Under the pieces are notes generated by a model. That model had not been told where the DNA came from and searched no databases. It saw only the letters and a list, made by a program, of their open reading frames with translations. Below are positions 1 to 8,461 of a stretch of 64,000 nucleotides of DNA, one piece after another. Position 1 is the stretch's first letter. Each line of letters begins with the position of its first letter. The DNA comes from Bacillota bacterium (lineage in GTDB: Bacteria; Bacillota; Clostridia; Christensenellales; Aristaeellaceae), in assembly GCA_023425025.1 (NCBI GenBank), contig JAFADG010000026.1, positions 91,977-155,976 of the forward strand, given 5' to 3'. Both the position numbers and the translations under genes were made by a program.

Positions 1-2625
1 GCCGACCAGGATCAGCCGGTTGGAAAAGAATCCAATCCTTATAATGGAGGCGCGGTCCGTGCGGCGCGCGAACACAGCCCCGATCTGCGTAAACACGATG
101 GCGGCCAGGGTCATGGTGGTTGCCGTCTGATAGCCGATGCCCTCGCCTATAAGAGGAAGCCCCGTCCAGCCGGTTTGCCAATAATAGAAGAAGAACGCTG
201 CCATTGCTGCCAATGATTCTATCATACCATATCCCAACAGCGCGCGCATCATGAATCCCCGGTTGACCAGCGGCTCCTTTTGCGAGCGGGGCGGCAGCTC
301 CATAATGCCTTCCTCCGGCTGCTCCACGCCCAACGCGATAGCGGGCATCATGTCCGTGCCAAGGTCAATGGCCAGCACCTGCATGATGGTTAGCGGCAGG
401 GGGATCAATCCCCTGGAGAACAGGTAAAACACAACGGGAACAGCCTCTGGCATGTTGCTGGTGAAAATGTACATGGCGAATTTGCGGATGTTGTTGTATA
501 CGGCGCGGCCTTCCTCCACAGCGTTGACGATGGAGGCAAAATTGTCATCCGTCAAAATCATGTCCGCCGCTTCCTTGGCCACGTCGGTTCCGCTGATGCC
601 CATGGCCACGCCGATGTCAGCCTTCTTGAGCGCCGGCGCGTCGTTGACGCCGTCGCCCGTAACCGCCACCACCTCGCCCATTTCCTGCAAGGCGCTGACC
701 ACCTGCAGCTTTTGCTCGGGGGCGACGCGTGCAAAGATCACTTCTCCCCTTAATGCTTCCTTCAGGGTGTCCGTGCCCAGCGTTTCCAGCTCGACGCCGG
801 TGATGATGCGGGGATGCTCACCCTTGACGATGCCGATGCGGCGGGCAATGCTCTCGGCCGTCAGGCCGTAGTCGCCTGTGATCATAATGATGCGAATGCC
901 GGCATGGTGGCACTTTTCCACAGCCCTGCTGACTTCTTCCCTGGGCGGGTCGACCATGGCCACCAAGCCCAGAAAGGTAAGGTCCTTTTCTATCAGTTCA
1001 GGAGTGTAGGCGCTGAGTGCCGCGGGCAGGTCGGATTCTTTTTTCAGCCGCCGCACCGCAATGGCCAGCACCCGCAAGCCGCTGCGGGCATATTGATCGT
1101 TGGCAGCCATGATTTTTGCGCGCAGTGCCTCGTCCATGGGCTTTTCCTGCCCGTTTTGCATGGCGCCTGTGCAAAGGTCGATCACCTCTTTGGGCGCGCC
1201 TTTTACATAAGCGATTCGGTCACTTGCCCCTTCAATGGGGTGAATGGTGGACATGCGCTTGCGCTTGGAGTCAAAGGGCAGCTCCCGAAGCCTGGGAATG
1301 CGGCGGCCTTCCTCCTCCAGGCTGATGCCTCCCTTTTGCGCCAGCACCAACAGCGCCGCCTCGGTGGGGTCGCCCAGCACGGTATAGCGGCCGCCCTCGT
1401 TTTCCGGGGGCAAAAGCCTTGCGTTGCAGCACAGGCCGGCGGCGGTGAGCAATTGACGAAGCGCGGGCTGATCCTTGGATACTTCCTGGCTGCCGGCCAT
1501 GATCTTGCCGACGGCGGCATAGCCGATGCCGGTCACATCCATGGAGCGGCCGTCCATCCACAGATTGCTGACGGTCATTTCGTTCTGGGTCAGGGTGCCT
1601 GTTTTGTCGGTGCAGATCACCGTGGTGCAGCCCAGGGTTTCCACGGCGGACAGGCGCTTGATCAGCGCGTTGCGCTTGGCCATGCGCTGCACGCCCATGG
1701 CCAGGGAAAGAGTGACCGTGGGCAGCAAACCCTCCGGCACGAAGGCCACGATCATGCCCATGGCAAAGATGAAGGCCACATACAGCTCGGTATGGACAAA
1801 CAGAATCGACGCCACAAAGAAAAGCACGCCAATGGAAATGGCCACCACTGATACAAACTTGGTCAGCCGGTCCAGTTCTTTTTGCAGGGGGCTTTTTTCT
1901 TCCTTCAGCGTTTGGGTGAGGCCGGCGATCTTGCCAAACTCCGTGCTCATGCCGGTGGCGTACACAACCGCCTTGCCAGTGCCGGCGGCCACGCTGGTGC
2001 CGGCGAAGATCATGTTGGGCTTTTCGGCCTGCGACAGGTCGGTGCGCATCACTTCATCCCTGGCCTTGCGCACGGGGTGGGATTCGCCCGTCAGCGTGGA
2101 CTGGTTCACCTGCAGGTCGCTGTCCTCCACCAGGCGTCCATCGGCGGAAATGCGGTCGCCCTCCGACAAAAGCAGTATGTCGCCGGGGACCAGGTCCTCC
2201 GCCAGCACCCGCTGCTCCTGCCCGTCCCGAAGCACCCGGGCGTAGGAGGGCAGCATTTTCTTTAGCGCCTCCGTAGCCTTGCCGGCGCGGAACTCCTGCC
2301 AGAAGCTGAACAGGCCGTTGATGATGTTGACCAGGATGATGGCGATGCCCAGCTCCGGCATTTTCGCCACAAAGCCCACAATGCCGCCCACCCACAAAAG
2401 AATCGCCATCATATGGGTAAAATTCGATAAGAACTTGATGATAACCGGCGTGCCCTTTTTTTCCTGCAATACGTTTTTTCCATATTTTTCAAGACGCGCT
2501 TGGGCTTCCTGTACAGTTAAGCCCTGCTCGCGGGTTTCCAAAACAGAATACACCTCAATCACCGGAAACTTATGCAGCTCTCTTCCGGTTTGTATAGGAT
2601 CAGTCTGTTTATTCCGATTGTCCAT
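1..2625 (-). CDS. Cation-transporting P-type ATPase (type II), 3'-truncated by the window edge
   Basis: Reading the minus strand from ATG 2625 gives an open frame that runs off the window start. It has the full P-type core: TGES actuator loop, PEGLLPTVT in transmembrane helix 4, phosphorylation motif DKTGTLT, the hinge motif GDGVNDAP, and a run of C-terminal membrane helices that is cut off. The helix-4 sequence resembles Na+/K+- and Ca2+-type pumps, so the protein should export a cation (Ca2+ or Na+) across the cytoplasmic membrane using ATP. The exact ion cannot be read from the sequence. The gene is preceded by about 580 bp without another gene; a TATAAT-like box on the minus strand (2872-2877) could be its promoter, which would give a leader of roughly 245 nt. 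Confidence 0.93.
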   Translation of the reverse strand, partial: MDNRNKQTDPIQTGRELHKFPVIEVYSVLETREQGLTVQEAQARLEKYGKNVLQEKKGTPVIIKFLSNFTHMMAILLWVGGIVGFVAKMPELGIAIILVNIINGLFSFWQEFRAGKATEALKKMLPSYARVLRDGQEQRVLAEDLVPGDILLLSEGDRISADGRLVEDSDLQVNQSTLTGESHPVRKARDEVMRTDLSQAEKPNMIFAGTSVAAGTGKAVVYATGMSTEFGKIAGLTQTLKEEKSPLQKELDRLTKFVSVVAISIGVLFFVASILFVHTELYVAFIFAMGMIVAFVPEGLLPTVTLSLAMGVQRMAKRNALIKRLSAVETLGCTTVICTDKTGTLTQNEMTVSNLWMDGRSMDVTGIGYAAVGKIMAGSQEVSKDQPALRQLLTAAGLCCNARLLPPENEGGRYTVLGDPTEAALLVLAQKGGISLEEEGRRIPRLRELPFDSKRKRMSTIHPIEGASDRIAYVKGAPKEVIDLCTGAMQNGQEKPMDEALRAKIMAANDQYARSGLRVLAIAVRRLKKESDLPAALSAYTPELIEKDLTFLGLVAMVDPPREEVSRAVEKCHHAGIRIIMITGDYGLTAESIARRIGIVKGEHPRIITGVELETLGTDTLKEALRGEVIFARVAPEQKLQVVSALQEMGEVVAVTGDGVNDAPALKKADIGVAMGISGTDVAKEAADMILTDDNFASIVNAVEEGRAVYNNIRKFAMYIFTSNMPEAVPVVFYLFSRGLIPLPLTIMQVLAIDLGTDMMPAIALGVEQPEEGIMELPPRSQKEPLVNRGFMMRALLGYGMIESLAAMAAFFFYYWQTGWTGLPLIGEGIGYQTATTMTLAAIVFTQIGAVFARRTDRASIIRIGFFSNRLILVG

Positions 2626-3137
2626 GGAGTGTGTTTTTCACTCGCTTCCTCTTTATTTTTTCCACACATGATCTACTTTGTTTTTTCCGAAGAATCACTG
2701 GCCCTGGCAGATAATTTCAGGTTGAAAAGCCGCAGCCTCGTTCAATGCTTTTGCCGTTTGTTTGGCGCGCGGCCTTCGCAGCTTCCTAAAAAGTGTGCGT
2801 TTAAATACCGCCTCCCATACATGATCCTTTCTGATTGCCGGAGCACCGGTTTTTCTTTTCCGACGATGAACATTATATATTCTTTCTGGATAAAGGGAGC
2901 GTAAAGAAACAGGACGGCGGTATAAAGGAGTTATAAAGAAATCAAAGGGAGCGGAAAGTAGTAAAATGCGGATATCGGCGGGATATGTCTAATAATTTGC
3001 ATCAACGCACTATTCAATCACCCATATAATAAGGCGCAGCATTTTGCCACGCCTTACATTAAAGCAGTTTATACACTTTCGACTACGTTCCGATTTGTTT
3101 TATTCTTGCAGAACTATTGTAGCATAAAAATCCACTC
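2626..3137. other. Intergenic region between the ATPase and the first XRE gene
   Basis: About 500 bp without a convincing gene. It is lower in GC than the ATPase. A minus-strand TATAAT box at 2872-2877 lacks a good -35 hexamer. I see no tRNA, riboswitch consensus or repeat array here. Confidence 0.5.
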
Positions 3138-3166
3138 TTGTCTACTATCGTAGACATTTTTATGTA
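3138..3166 (+). promoter_or_regulatory. Promoter with overlapping dyad operator for the XRE gene
   Basis: A -35-like TTGTCT (3138-3143) and a -10-like TATGTA (3161-3166) are 17 bp apart. A perfect dyad, TGTCTAC then 4 bp then GTAGACA (3139-3156), covers the -35 and the spacer. A regulator bound here would block RNA polymerase, so the downstream XRE protein is probably autoregulated (inference). Confidence 0.55.
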
Positions 3167-3204
3167 ATTCCGCTCCTACACTATCCATCGAGAGGTGTAA
3201 GGGC

Positions 3205-3435
3205 GTGAAATACGATGCATCAGCTATCGGAAGGGTCATTCGGCAGCTTAGGACAAACAAGGGCATGTCCCAGGAAGTTTTAAGCGGCTTTGCAAACATT
3301 GCAAGAAGCCATCTGGCCATGATAGAGGCCGGCAGCAAAGCGGCAAACGTAGAAACGCTGTGGAAGATAGCGCAAGCGCTTGAAATGCCATTAAGCGAAC
3401 TGATCCATATGGCTGAACAAAGCAGTCAAGAATAA
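3205..3435 (+). CDS. Small XRE-family HTH transcriptional regulator
   Basis: 76 residues, almost entirely a Cro/C1-type helix-turn-helix: IRQLRTNKGMSQEVL is the first helix pair and ARSHLAMIEAGSKAANVETL the recognition helix and following segment. The start is GTG 3205, with GAGAGG 9 bp upstream. A dyad operator overlaps its promoter. It is the first of three small XRE-type genes in a low-GC strip outside the prophage attachment site. Its target is unknown; it could be a stranded regulator of an older mobile element. Confidence 0.8.
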   Translation: MKYDASAIGRVIRQLRTNKGMSQEVLSGFANIARSHLAMIEAGSKAANVETLWKIAQALEMPLSELIHMAEQSSQE

Positions 3436-3569
3436 AGCAAAAGCAGCTATAGCCTTTCCTTTTCCACATACTTTGCCCGATTTTTGCGAAACCGCTTACC
3501 CTGCCAGCGTTACCACGCTTTGAGTATACGCTATTTCCCCTTTCCCATCGCTCCATTATTCCATACAGA

Positions 3570-3610
3570 GAGGCTGCCTCGCTGCGTTTCCACCGCTTTG
3601 AGGCAGCCTC
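3570..3610 (+). terminator. Hairpin downstream of the first XRE gene
   Basis: A perfect 11-bp inverted repeat (GAGGCTGCCTC / GAGGCAGCCTC) with a 19-nt loop is followed by TTATATT. It fits a weak intrinsic terminator of plus-strand transcription, although the T-run is interrupted. Confidence 0.45.
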
Positions 3611-3801
3611 TTATATTAAATCTGTATCAGGCGCTCGTTTGTCGTGCCTTCAGTGAGTGAAAAGCGGTATTTTCTTGAGCCATCCAATGCCCGCTATTTT
3701 TATTGGAAGCTTTATCTATTCCGTCCGAATATGCCCATCATACCCAATATATTGAGCATATTCAAGATATTAAGTAGGATAAAATTACATTGGTGATGCG
3801 C

Positions 3802-4005
3802 ATGATTTCGTATGAACCCTTTTTCGCCACATTACTTAAAAAGGGCATAACAGAATACCAACTGATATTCAAACAAGGTTTATCGGCAAATACAATACAC
3901 CGCATGAAACATGGCGAGGCAATCAGCACAAAGACCTTGGATGTGCTTTGCTTTATTCTCGAATGCGAAATAAGCGATGTTATCAGATACGAGAAAAAGA
4001 AGTGA
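3802..4005 (+). CDS. Small Cro/C1-type HTH protein
   Basis: 67 residues from ATG 3802. The sequence reads as an HTH_XRE of the YozG type: a short N-terminal helix, the turn GITEYQLIFKQGLSANTIHR, and ISTKTLDVLCFILECEISDV, where the last segment is typical of Cro-like repressors that close with ISDV/ISDI. No partner domain is present. It lies between two other XRE genes, each separately spaced, so they do not form a tight operon. Function beyond DNA binding is unknown. Confidence 0.7.
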   Translation: MISYEPFFATLLKKGITEYQLIFKQGLSANTIHRMKHGEAISTKTLDVLCFILECEISDVIRYEKKK

Positions 4006-4180
4006 TTACTTTTTATTGCGAACATAAACCCAAGGGTCGGAAACAGACGAGTGTTGCACGGTTAAGCCTCCTCTTGGCAGGGAAGCCTCTGTATACACTC
4101 CCATCGCTCCTATCTTGTGCTTCTCCTTTCCCATCATTATCCCTCTCTACCGCATTATACACTATATATGGCGTAAACAT

Positions 4181-4209
4181 TAATACACCACTTATGGTGT
4201 GGCTATACT
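4181..4209 (+). promoter_or_regulatory. Promoter/operator of the third XRE gene
   Basis: A -10-like TATACT lies at 4204-4209. A dyad, ACACCA-4-TGGTGT, lies at 4185-4200 between it and a weak -35. The dyad just upstream of the -10 suggests autorepression (inference). Confidence 0.45.
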
Positions 4210-4230
4210 TTTACATAAGGTGGTTTGCTT

Positions 4231-4449
4231 ATGAAAGAGTATTGGGAAGTTCTAAAAGAGTTGCGGGAAGATAGAGACATGAACCAAGCGGAAATTGCCG
4301 CCATCCTAAAAACCACGCAGCAGGTATATTCCAGATATGAAAATGGGATCAACGAAATGCCAATCCGTCATTTACGGACGCTTTGCCAATTTTACCATGT
4401 GAGTTCAGACTATGTACTGGGCATAAATAAACAGAAGGAAATAAAGTAA
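4231..4449 (+). CDS. XRE-family HTH regulator
   Basis: 72 residues from ATG 4231, preceded by AAGGTGG. Classic XRE layout: LKELREDRDMNQAEIAAIL, then TTQQVYSRYENGINEMPIRH, then FYHVSSDYVLG, the usual end of Xre-type repressors. It carries a dyad in its own promoter. It resembles stand-alone phage or element repressors but sits outside the prophage repeats, so a role in controlling that prophage cannot be claimed from position alone. Confidence 0.82.
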   Translation: MKEYWEVLKELREDRDMNQAEIAAILKTTQQVYSRYENGINEMPIRHLRTLCQFYHVSSDYVLGINKQKEIK

Positions 4450-4706
4450 CTCGATTGGTCCATACATGTACAATTCAGCGCATATCATGTGGCCGGTGAG
4501 GTCAGCCTTGTTGCTGCAGCCTCACTCTCTGTCATGCCATCTTGCGATTCGGTTAATACTATCCTTGAGAATCACATGCAATAAGTCGAGGTATCTGAAA
4601 AGGGAATACCATTCATATTGTGGAGCACACTGCCCGGCATCCGCCAACACATATCAAAGGACAACAGGTAAAAATTGATCAAGGTCTCGTTTGCTGCATA
4701 CAAAAG

Positions 4707-4743
4707 GCGCCCTGGCTGGCGCCATAGAGATTTGCCAGGGCGC
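4707..4743 (-). terminator. Intrinsic terminator, minus strand
   Basis: A 10-bp stem GCGCCCTGGC / GCCAGGGCGC is followed, in minus-strand reading, by CTTTTGT. It lies just beyond the 41-codon minus-strand ORF and would also stop read-through from gapA in an uninserted chromosome. Confidence 0.55.
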
Positions 4744-4793
4744 TAATGGGTAGCGATGGAATTGCCGTTATGCCGCAGCCTTATTGAACAATT

Positions 4794-4919
4794 TCATGAT
4801 GGCGGGTCGTCCTCCCACTCGTCCTTCTCTCCTGGTTTCTTGTCGTTTTTAGAGAAGAACTTCTCCTTCAAGTATTGTTTCAGTGAATAAATTGGCCACA
4901 TGCCATTCCAGTAATCCAT
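4794..4919 (-). CDS. Possible 41-residue acidic peptide
   Basis: ATG 4919 is preceded by a strong GGGGGG Shine-Dalgarno at good spacing. The frame gives a 41-residue peptide beginning MDYWNGMWPIYSLKQYLKEK and ending in an acidic, proline-containing tail. A terminator hairpin follows. No family is recognised. The good ribosome site and clean stop support translation, but it is short and unsupported by homology. Confidence 0.4.
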   Translation of the reverse strand: MDYWNGMWPIYSLKQYLKEKFFSKNDKKPGEKDEWEDDPPS

Positions 4920-5092
4920 TAAATCACCCCCCGCATCAGTGTTCCCAATGGAGGAGGGCCGCATGATTCCAGTTCAAGACATCGGCTTTATCCCGAATGA
5001 CAGAATAACCAATTCTGTTCATACGCCGGCTCGCGATACCATTCTCTTTAGCGCCTGGCCACAAGCTTTCCATACAGTGCATGCATAAAAAC

Positions 5093-5129
5093 ACCCTTCC
5101 TTTTCCTGCAAAGCAAGAATCGGAAGGGT
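5093..5129 (-). terminator. Displaced native gapA terminator
   Basis: An 8-bp stem ACCCTTCC / GGAAGGGT is followed in minus-strand reading by GTTTTTAT. It lies immediately downstream of the left 70-bp copy of the gapA 3' end, which is where the terminator of gapA should be. Prophage insertion has therefore moved it about 17 kb away from gapA. Confidence 0.7.
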
Positions 5130-5159
5130 AAAAATCAAACCCATGATTTTACGCAAAAC

Positions 5160-5229
5160 TTACTTCGCGTCCACCGTCGCCATATGGTTGATGAGGTCAA
5201 CAACCTTGTTGCTGTAGCCCCACTCGTTG
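5160..5229. repeat. Left attachment-site repeat (distal copy of the gapA 3' end)
   Basis: 70 bp matching 22265-22334 with one difference (CAT versus CAC for the same His codon). It encodes the last codons and TAA of GAPDH, without the rest of the gene. Host sequence with the gapA terminator lies on its left and phage sequence on its right. Strand exchange occurred somewhere within the identical part. Confidence 0.9.
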
Positions 5230-5294
5230 GGAACCAATTCCCATGACTTGCAACGCCGAAAACCTTTGTAAATCCTAGTTTTTCCCCTTTACGC

Positions 5295-5338
5295 TGTTAC
5301 GTATTTTATCTTTATTGGTAGGTATCATTGTCGTAACA
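5295..5338. promoter_or_regulatory. Integrase arm-type site pair, left end
   Basis: TGTTACG (5295-5301) and CGTAACA (5332-5338) form an inverted pair spanning 44 bp. The same pair spans 43 bp at the right end of the prophage (22135-22177). A pair repeated at both ends and close to the attachment repeats fits arm-type binding by the tyrosine integrase. Confidence 0.55.
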
Positions 5339-5399
5339 AACGTGTACATTTTCCGTACCACCAGAGTATAATTCAAGAGGTTTTTATTGTCAATAAATC

Positions 5400-5441
5400 A
5401 AAAAATAAAGGGTTAGCAGTACCCTAAAGCACCACTAACCC
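5400..5441 (-). terminator. Terminator of the prophage late operon
   Basis: The stem GGGTTAG / CTAACCC (5410-5416 and 5435-5441) is followed in minus-strand reading by a T-rich tract. It lies about 10 bp after the last late gene, the holin-like one. Confidence 0.75.
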
Positions 5442-5450
5442 TAATTCTGT

Positions 5451-5672
5451 TTAACCCTTCAATCCATCAATTTCAGACGCAAGCCGTTCAAGAGCGCTAG
5501 AAATAGCCTCAAGTCTGCTTCCGTATGTTTCAAGCATCCCCATAAGTTTTTCTTCCCTAGTCTTGTTTTCGTCCTGAATCCTAGTTACAAATTTCCAGAT
5601 AAAAAACCCCAAACCTACCACACAAGCGATAGGAAAACCCTATGTCTGAATAACCGTTATAAGTGCTTCCAT
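5451..5672 (-). CDS. Holin-like small membrane protein with in-frame TAG
   Basis: 73 residues if TAG is read through. ATG 5672 follows AGGAGA at 8 bp. Codon 11 is TAG (5640-5642), inside MEALITVIQT[TAG]GFPIACVVG. The continuing frame gives one hydrophobic helix (GFPIACVVGLGFFIWKF) followed by a charged coiled tail, the layout of small phage holin/YvrJ-like proteins. It is the last gene before the late terminator and follows the XkdX-like gene, where holins usually sit. Under the standard code only a 10-residue peptide would be made. The residue before GFPI varies in related proteins, so it does not fix the decoded amino acid. No endolysin follows. Confidence 0.72.
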
Positions 5673-5712
5673 CTATATCATCTCCTGTTAAAAATGAGTC
5701 CCATATTATCTA

Positions 5713-5853
5713 TTAGCCTGCCGTATTCAAACTTTCATCAGTACCTGCAATCATTTGCGCTTGCTCCAGCGTTATGTACTTTGGTACATACAAAAACACT
5801 TTTTCACGGCTTATCCTGCCCTATAGACACATGTTCCGTATAAACTCAAACAT
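5713..5853 (-). CDS. XkdX-like phage protein with in-frame TAG
   Basis: 46 residues if TAG is read through: MFEFIRNMCL[TAG]GRISREKVF followed by LYVPKYITLEQAQMIAG. XkdX proteins are small tail-region proteins with an MF-FI start, a GRI or GKI segment and a final ITxEQ helix, and all of these are present on both sides of the TAG (5821-5823, codon 11). The start overlaps the TGA of the upstream XkdW-like gene by one base, showing translational coupling. The gene is too short for a normal ORF scan under the standard code. It ends TAA-TAG in tandem. Confidence 0.78.
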
Positions 5854-6206
5854 CACATTACCCCCATGTCCATGAATGCCAGTAACGCCGCTTCAGCCGC
5901 CGCAACTCGTTCTTCAAGCGAAGGAACAATAGGAATAACAGACATTTCTTCCGCTATATCCTGTTCCGTTTTCTGATAAACTTCACCATCAATCCACCGA
6001 TAACGGTAAATACCTTCGTCGGTACAAATACCACCATCTAAATAATTCCCCTGTGCAAGCGCATACTTATCGCCATTACCTTCGTCAATTTCAATCCAGC
6101 CTGTTACGTCAGATAGAAACCTACTACTATTGATATCAATAATATTCGAATTTTCATCAGTCTTGATATACACTTTGAATGTAGGGAAAACAGTAAACAA
6201 TTCCAT
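5853..6206 (-). CDS. XkdW-like phage tail-region protein
   Basis: About 117 residues from ATG 6206, preceded by GAGAGGTGAC. The N-terminal half is beta-rich and includes GWIEIDEGNGDKYALAQGNY, then YRYRWIDGEVYQK. The C-terminal half is the helical segment LEERVAAAEAALLAFMDMGV. This combination is the usual XkdW-like or fibre-associated protein found between the tail fibre and XkdX genes in Clostridia phages. It has no internal TAG. The exact structural role is unknown. Confidence 0.65.
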   Translation of the reverse strand: MELFTVFPTFKVYIKTDENSNIIDINSSRFLSDVTGWIEIDEGNGDKYALAQGNYLDGGICTDEGIYRYRWIDGEVYQKTEQDIAEEMSVIPIVPSLEERVAAAEAALLAFMDMGVM

Positions 6207-6217
6207 ATTGTCACCTC

Positions 6218-6625
6218 TCAATATATTTCCGCATCAAATGCGCTGGTAGTGGTAAATTGCAACGTTGCATCAGAAAGCCCATGCGAGATTTTAGTTCCCC
6301 TAATCATAAGACACCCAGGCATTACATAAGCAACACCCAATATGAACCCGCCCTGCGCAACACCATCAAAGGTGTTAATTCCATACGTACCCAGTATTGC
6401 TGGTGCTGTTCGCATAGTGGATGTAGTAGGTATCATGAAGTCAAATATCGATTCTGTTTTTCTTGCTGCCCGGACCTGTCCGTTTGTATTATAACGCAGG
6501 TAATACCGCTGACACATCGCTAATTCTTCGACATATGGACGTGGAGAATAAGGTGTAGCCACTTTACCAACCTCAAGTTTTACCCATTTGACAGCCACGT
6601 TGCTTCCAGCCGTGGCATGCATCAA
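6218..6625 (-). pseudogene. C-terminal remnant of a tail fibre / receptor-binding protein
   Basis: The frame carries WVKLEVGKVATPYSPRPYVEE followed by LAMCQRYYLRYNTNGQVR, a motif of the C-terminal domains of phage tail or base-plate fibres. It ends with a beta-rich segment closing at TGA. Complete proteins of this kind have several hundred further N-terminal residues. Here the coherent sequence starts abruptly near residue 8, and the bases upstream belong in another frame to the tail chaperone extension. This is the downstream side of an internal deletion. Confidence 0.72.
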
Positions 6626-6730
6626 GCACCTGATTATAATTCAAGCCACTATACGTAATAACACGATGGATAGAAGGCATAACTTCAATCCCTTCTTCCT
6701 GGCCTTCATTATCAGGCAAAGAAGGGATTC
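6626..6730 (-). other. Tail chaperone frameshift extension running into a deletion junction
   Basis: A -1 slip at the T-run before the chaperone stop (TTTTTAA near 6731-6736) would continue the frame as LRIPSLPDNEGQEEG, then SIHRVITYSGLNYNQVLD. This resembles the T-domain of gpG-GT fusion chaperones. The frame breaks up at the start of the fibre remnant. The tape measure, distal tail and base-plate genes that should lie here are absent. Confidence 0.5.
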
Positions 6731-7060
6731 TTAAAAATCCTGGTTCTGTAACTCAAAAAGAAAGCTTTGATACGCTTCTATAACTGCGTTCTTTAATTCT
6801 ACTTCCCAGGATTCAATATCAGCTAGCGTAAATACCTTTTCTTCTTTGTTGTTATTAAGTATATTAATCAACACTTCATTCAGTGCCGTTATAATCACAT
6901 TTATGTCAGGTTCAACTATGTATTGTGCAAGTAAAGTCATCTTTAAAGCTAATGCCTGTGTTGGCTTTTTCAGATGAATAACAGAACCGTCAAGCAATTT
7001 CAAATCAATGTATCTTTGTTCGTAAACTGACAAGTCCTATGTTTTTACAGTCTTTCCCAT
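6731..7060 (-). CDS. Tail assembly chaperone (gpG-like) with in-frame TAG
   Basis: 109 residues with TAG read through. ATG 7060, TAG at codon 8 (7037-7039) in MGKTVKT[TAG]DLSVYEQ, then an acidic helical body, LKLLDGSVIHLKKPTQ, and the C-terminal helix SFLFELQNQDF. Its size, position right after the major tail protein and T-rich 3' end fit the first product of the programmed-frameshift tail chaperone pair, which binds tape measure during tail assembly. The normal partner, the tape measure gene, is missing downstream. Ends with TAA. Confidence 0.7.
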
Positions 7061-7123
7061 GTTTTCACATCCCCTTATTACGTATAGAAAAAAGAAGGGG
7101 AGATTTTAACCTCCCCTATTTTA

Positions 7124-7666
7124 TTACTCGCCGCCTTCTTCAACTTCGTAAGTTTCTGTCAGGATAACAAGCGCACCATTTGCACCATGGGCAACAGCCT
7201 TCCAAGTAGCATCAATAACGGTTTCAGTGTCCGGCCTAAAGCCAAGGGTAAACCCAGCAGAAGCAGTAGCAACCAGCGTAACGCGGAATTTGCCATTCTG
7301 ATGCACGAACCGCACAACCCACTTTGTCATTTCACGCGCACCCTTGCCGCCAAGGGTAAGTGTGCGAATACCTTCCTCATCGTCATCTTCATAAGAGCCA
7401 GCCGCAGACAGCTTGTGCAGGGTTTCCATATCCCAGGTCATAACACCGCTTTTCAGTTCAGCGGATTCTTTGATAACAAACCTATGCTGTACGTTGTTGC
7501 CATCATCGGCAGTTTCGTACTCTTCTGGTGTGTAGGTCAGTTCAGCACCACCCTTGATGCGTCCGATAAGATTGCCTTCCACTTCCAAAGTAGCATCAGC
7601 AGGGATAGTATCCGTAAAAGCCGCTACATACAGATTGCCAGAACCCAAAGTAATATTTTCACTCAT
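7124..7666 (-). CDS. Major tail (tube) protein
   Basis: About 180 residues from ATG 7666, 9 bp after GGGAGTG. Starts MSENITLGSGNLYVAAF, has GRIKGGAELTYTPE and then a long beta-rich body with GFTLGFRPDTETVID near the C terminus. That is the profile of siphovirus tail tube proteins in Clostridia phages, which polymerise into the tail tube. It lies between the DUF3168-like tail-completion gene and the chaperone gene, as expected. No internal TAG, and it ends TAA. Confidence 0.8.
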   Translation of the reverse strand: MSENITLGSGNLYVAAFTDTIPADATLEVEGNLIGRIKGGAELTYTPEEYETADDGNNVQHRFVIKESAELKSGVMTWDMETLHKLSAAGSYEDDDEEGIRTLTLGGKGAREMTKWVVRFVHQNGKFRVTLVATASAGFTLGFRPDTETVIDATWKAVAHGANGALVILTETYEVEEGGE

Positions 7667-7680
7667 ATAATTCACTCCCA

Positions 7681-8049
7681 TCATTTTCTGTAGGTTATAT
7701 AATAATAACCAGTGTTGTGATATGTATTTGTTTCGTAATTGAAAAGATTCCCACCGCCATTTAAAGCTACTTGCATGATACCGCTGGTAAGTGTTTCATC
7801 ACCCAGAGTAAGCAAAGCGTTACGGATAGCATTATCAATAGACATACTGTTTTCAAGCGTTTTTGTTATGGTCGTAATTTCAATACGCCAAGTCTCTTTG
7901 ACTTTATCATCTTCCAGGGGAACAGGGGTGTAGACAATACAATCCTGCGAAGGATCAGAAGTATGGAAAGGATAAATTCTGTTGCCTAACTAGGCTTGTA
8001 CTGCTGTATCAGCTTTAAGTACACTAATAATACTCTTAATCGCTTCCAT
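7681..8049 (-). CDS. DUF3168-like tail-completion protein with in-frame TAG
   Basis: 122 residues with TAG read through, from ATG 8049 to TGA 7681. The TAG (7990-7992) is codon 20 in KADTAVQA[TAG]LGNRIYPF. DUF3168/gp17-like tail-terminator proteins carry a conserved segment of the form ALLGNRIYP or ALVGNRIYP at this point, then CIVY and a central strand WRIEITTITK, all present. The family context therefore suggests Leu or Val at the TAG. Neither half is long enough to look like a gene under the standard code. It is coupled to the gp10-like gene upstream and the tail tube gene downstream. Confidence 0.78.
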
Positions 8050-8461
8050 CATCTAACACCCCTTTAAAATATGATAGTATCTCTTGACGTTTTGAATCTA
8101 CTGCCTTTTGAAGAAATGGATTCGGCTTTTGTCCTTTGGTAGTTCTCCATTCGCCCGTTTCCAAGTCTTTATACTTCCAAGGTACTTGTTTTCTGCCTAA
8201 TGGAGAATATATGCCCGTACCCTCATGGACATAAGGCGCATATGAAATATTTGTTCCAACGTAGCCAACAAGTTTACCGTCTTCTTTTTCCACGGAAGTT
8301 GTTATGCTTTGGCGTAGTGTACCATCATCATAAGGACATTCTCTTTTTGCTTCTGTTTCTACGGCCATGCATGCATCTGTTAAAGCTTTGATACAAGCGG
8401 CTTCCTATTCTTCCGGCATGTTTGCCAAGGCAGCGAGAACTTCACTTGCATCAATCGGCAT
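8036..8461 (-). CDS. HK97 gp10-like head-tail joining protein with in-frame TAG
   Basis: 141 residues with TAG read through, from ATG 8461. The TAG (8405-8407) is codon 19 in LANMPEE[TAG]EAACIKAL. The rest has the gp10 hallmarks: AKRECPYDDGTLRQSI, YVGTNISYAPYVHEGTG, and near the end PNPFLQKAVDSKRQEIL. These proteins connect the head-tail interface. The start overlaps the end of the preceding adaptor gene. Ends TAA. Confidence 0.85.

Noticed and set aside
814..1851. Plus-strand 345-codon frame at the window start
   Set aside because: It is the complement of the P-type ATPase gene, whose motifs are unmistakable on the minus strand.
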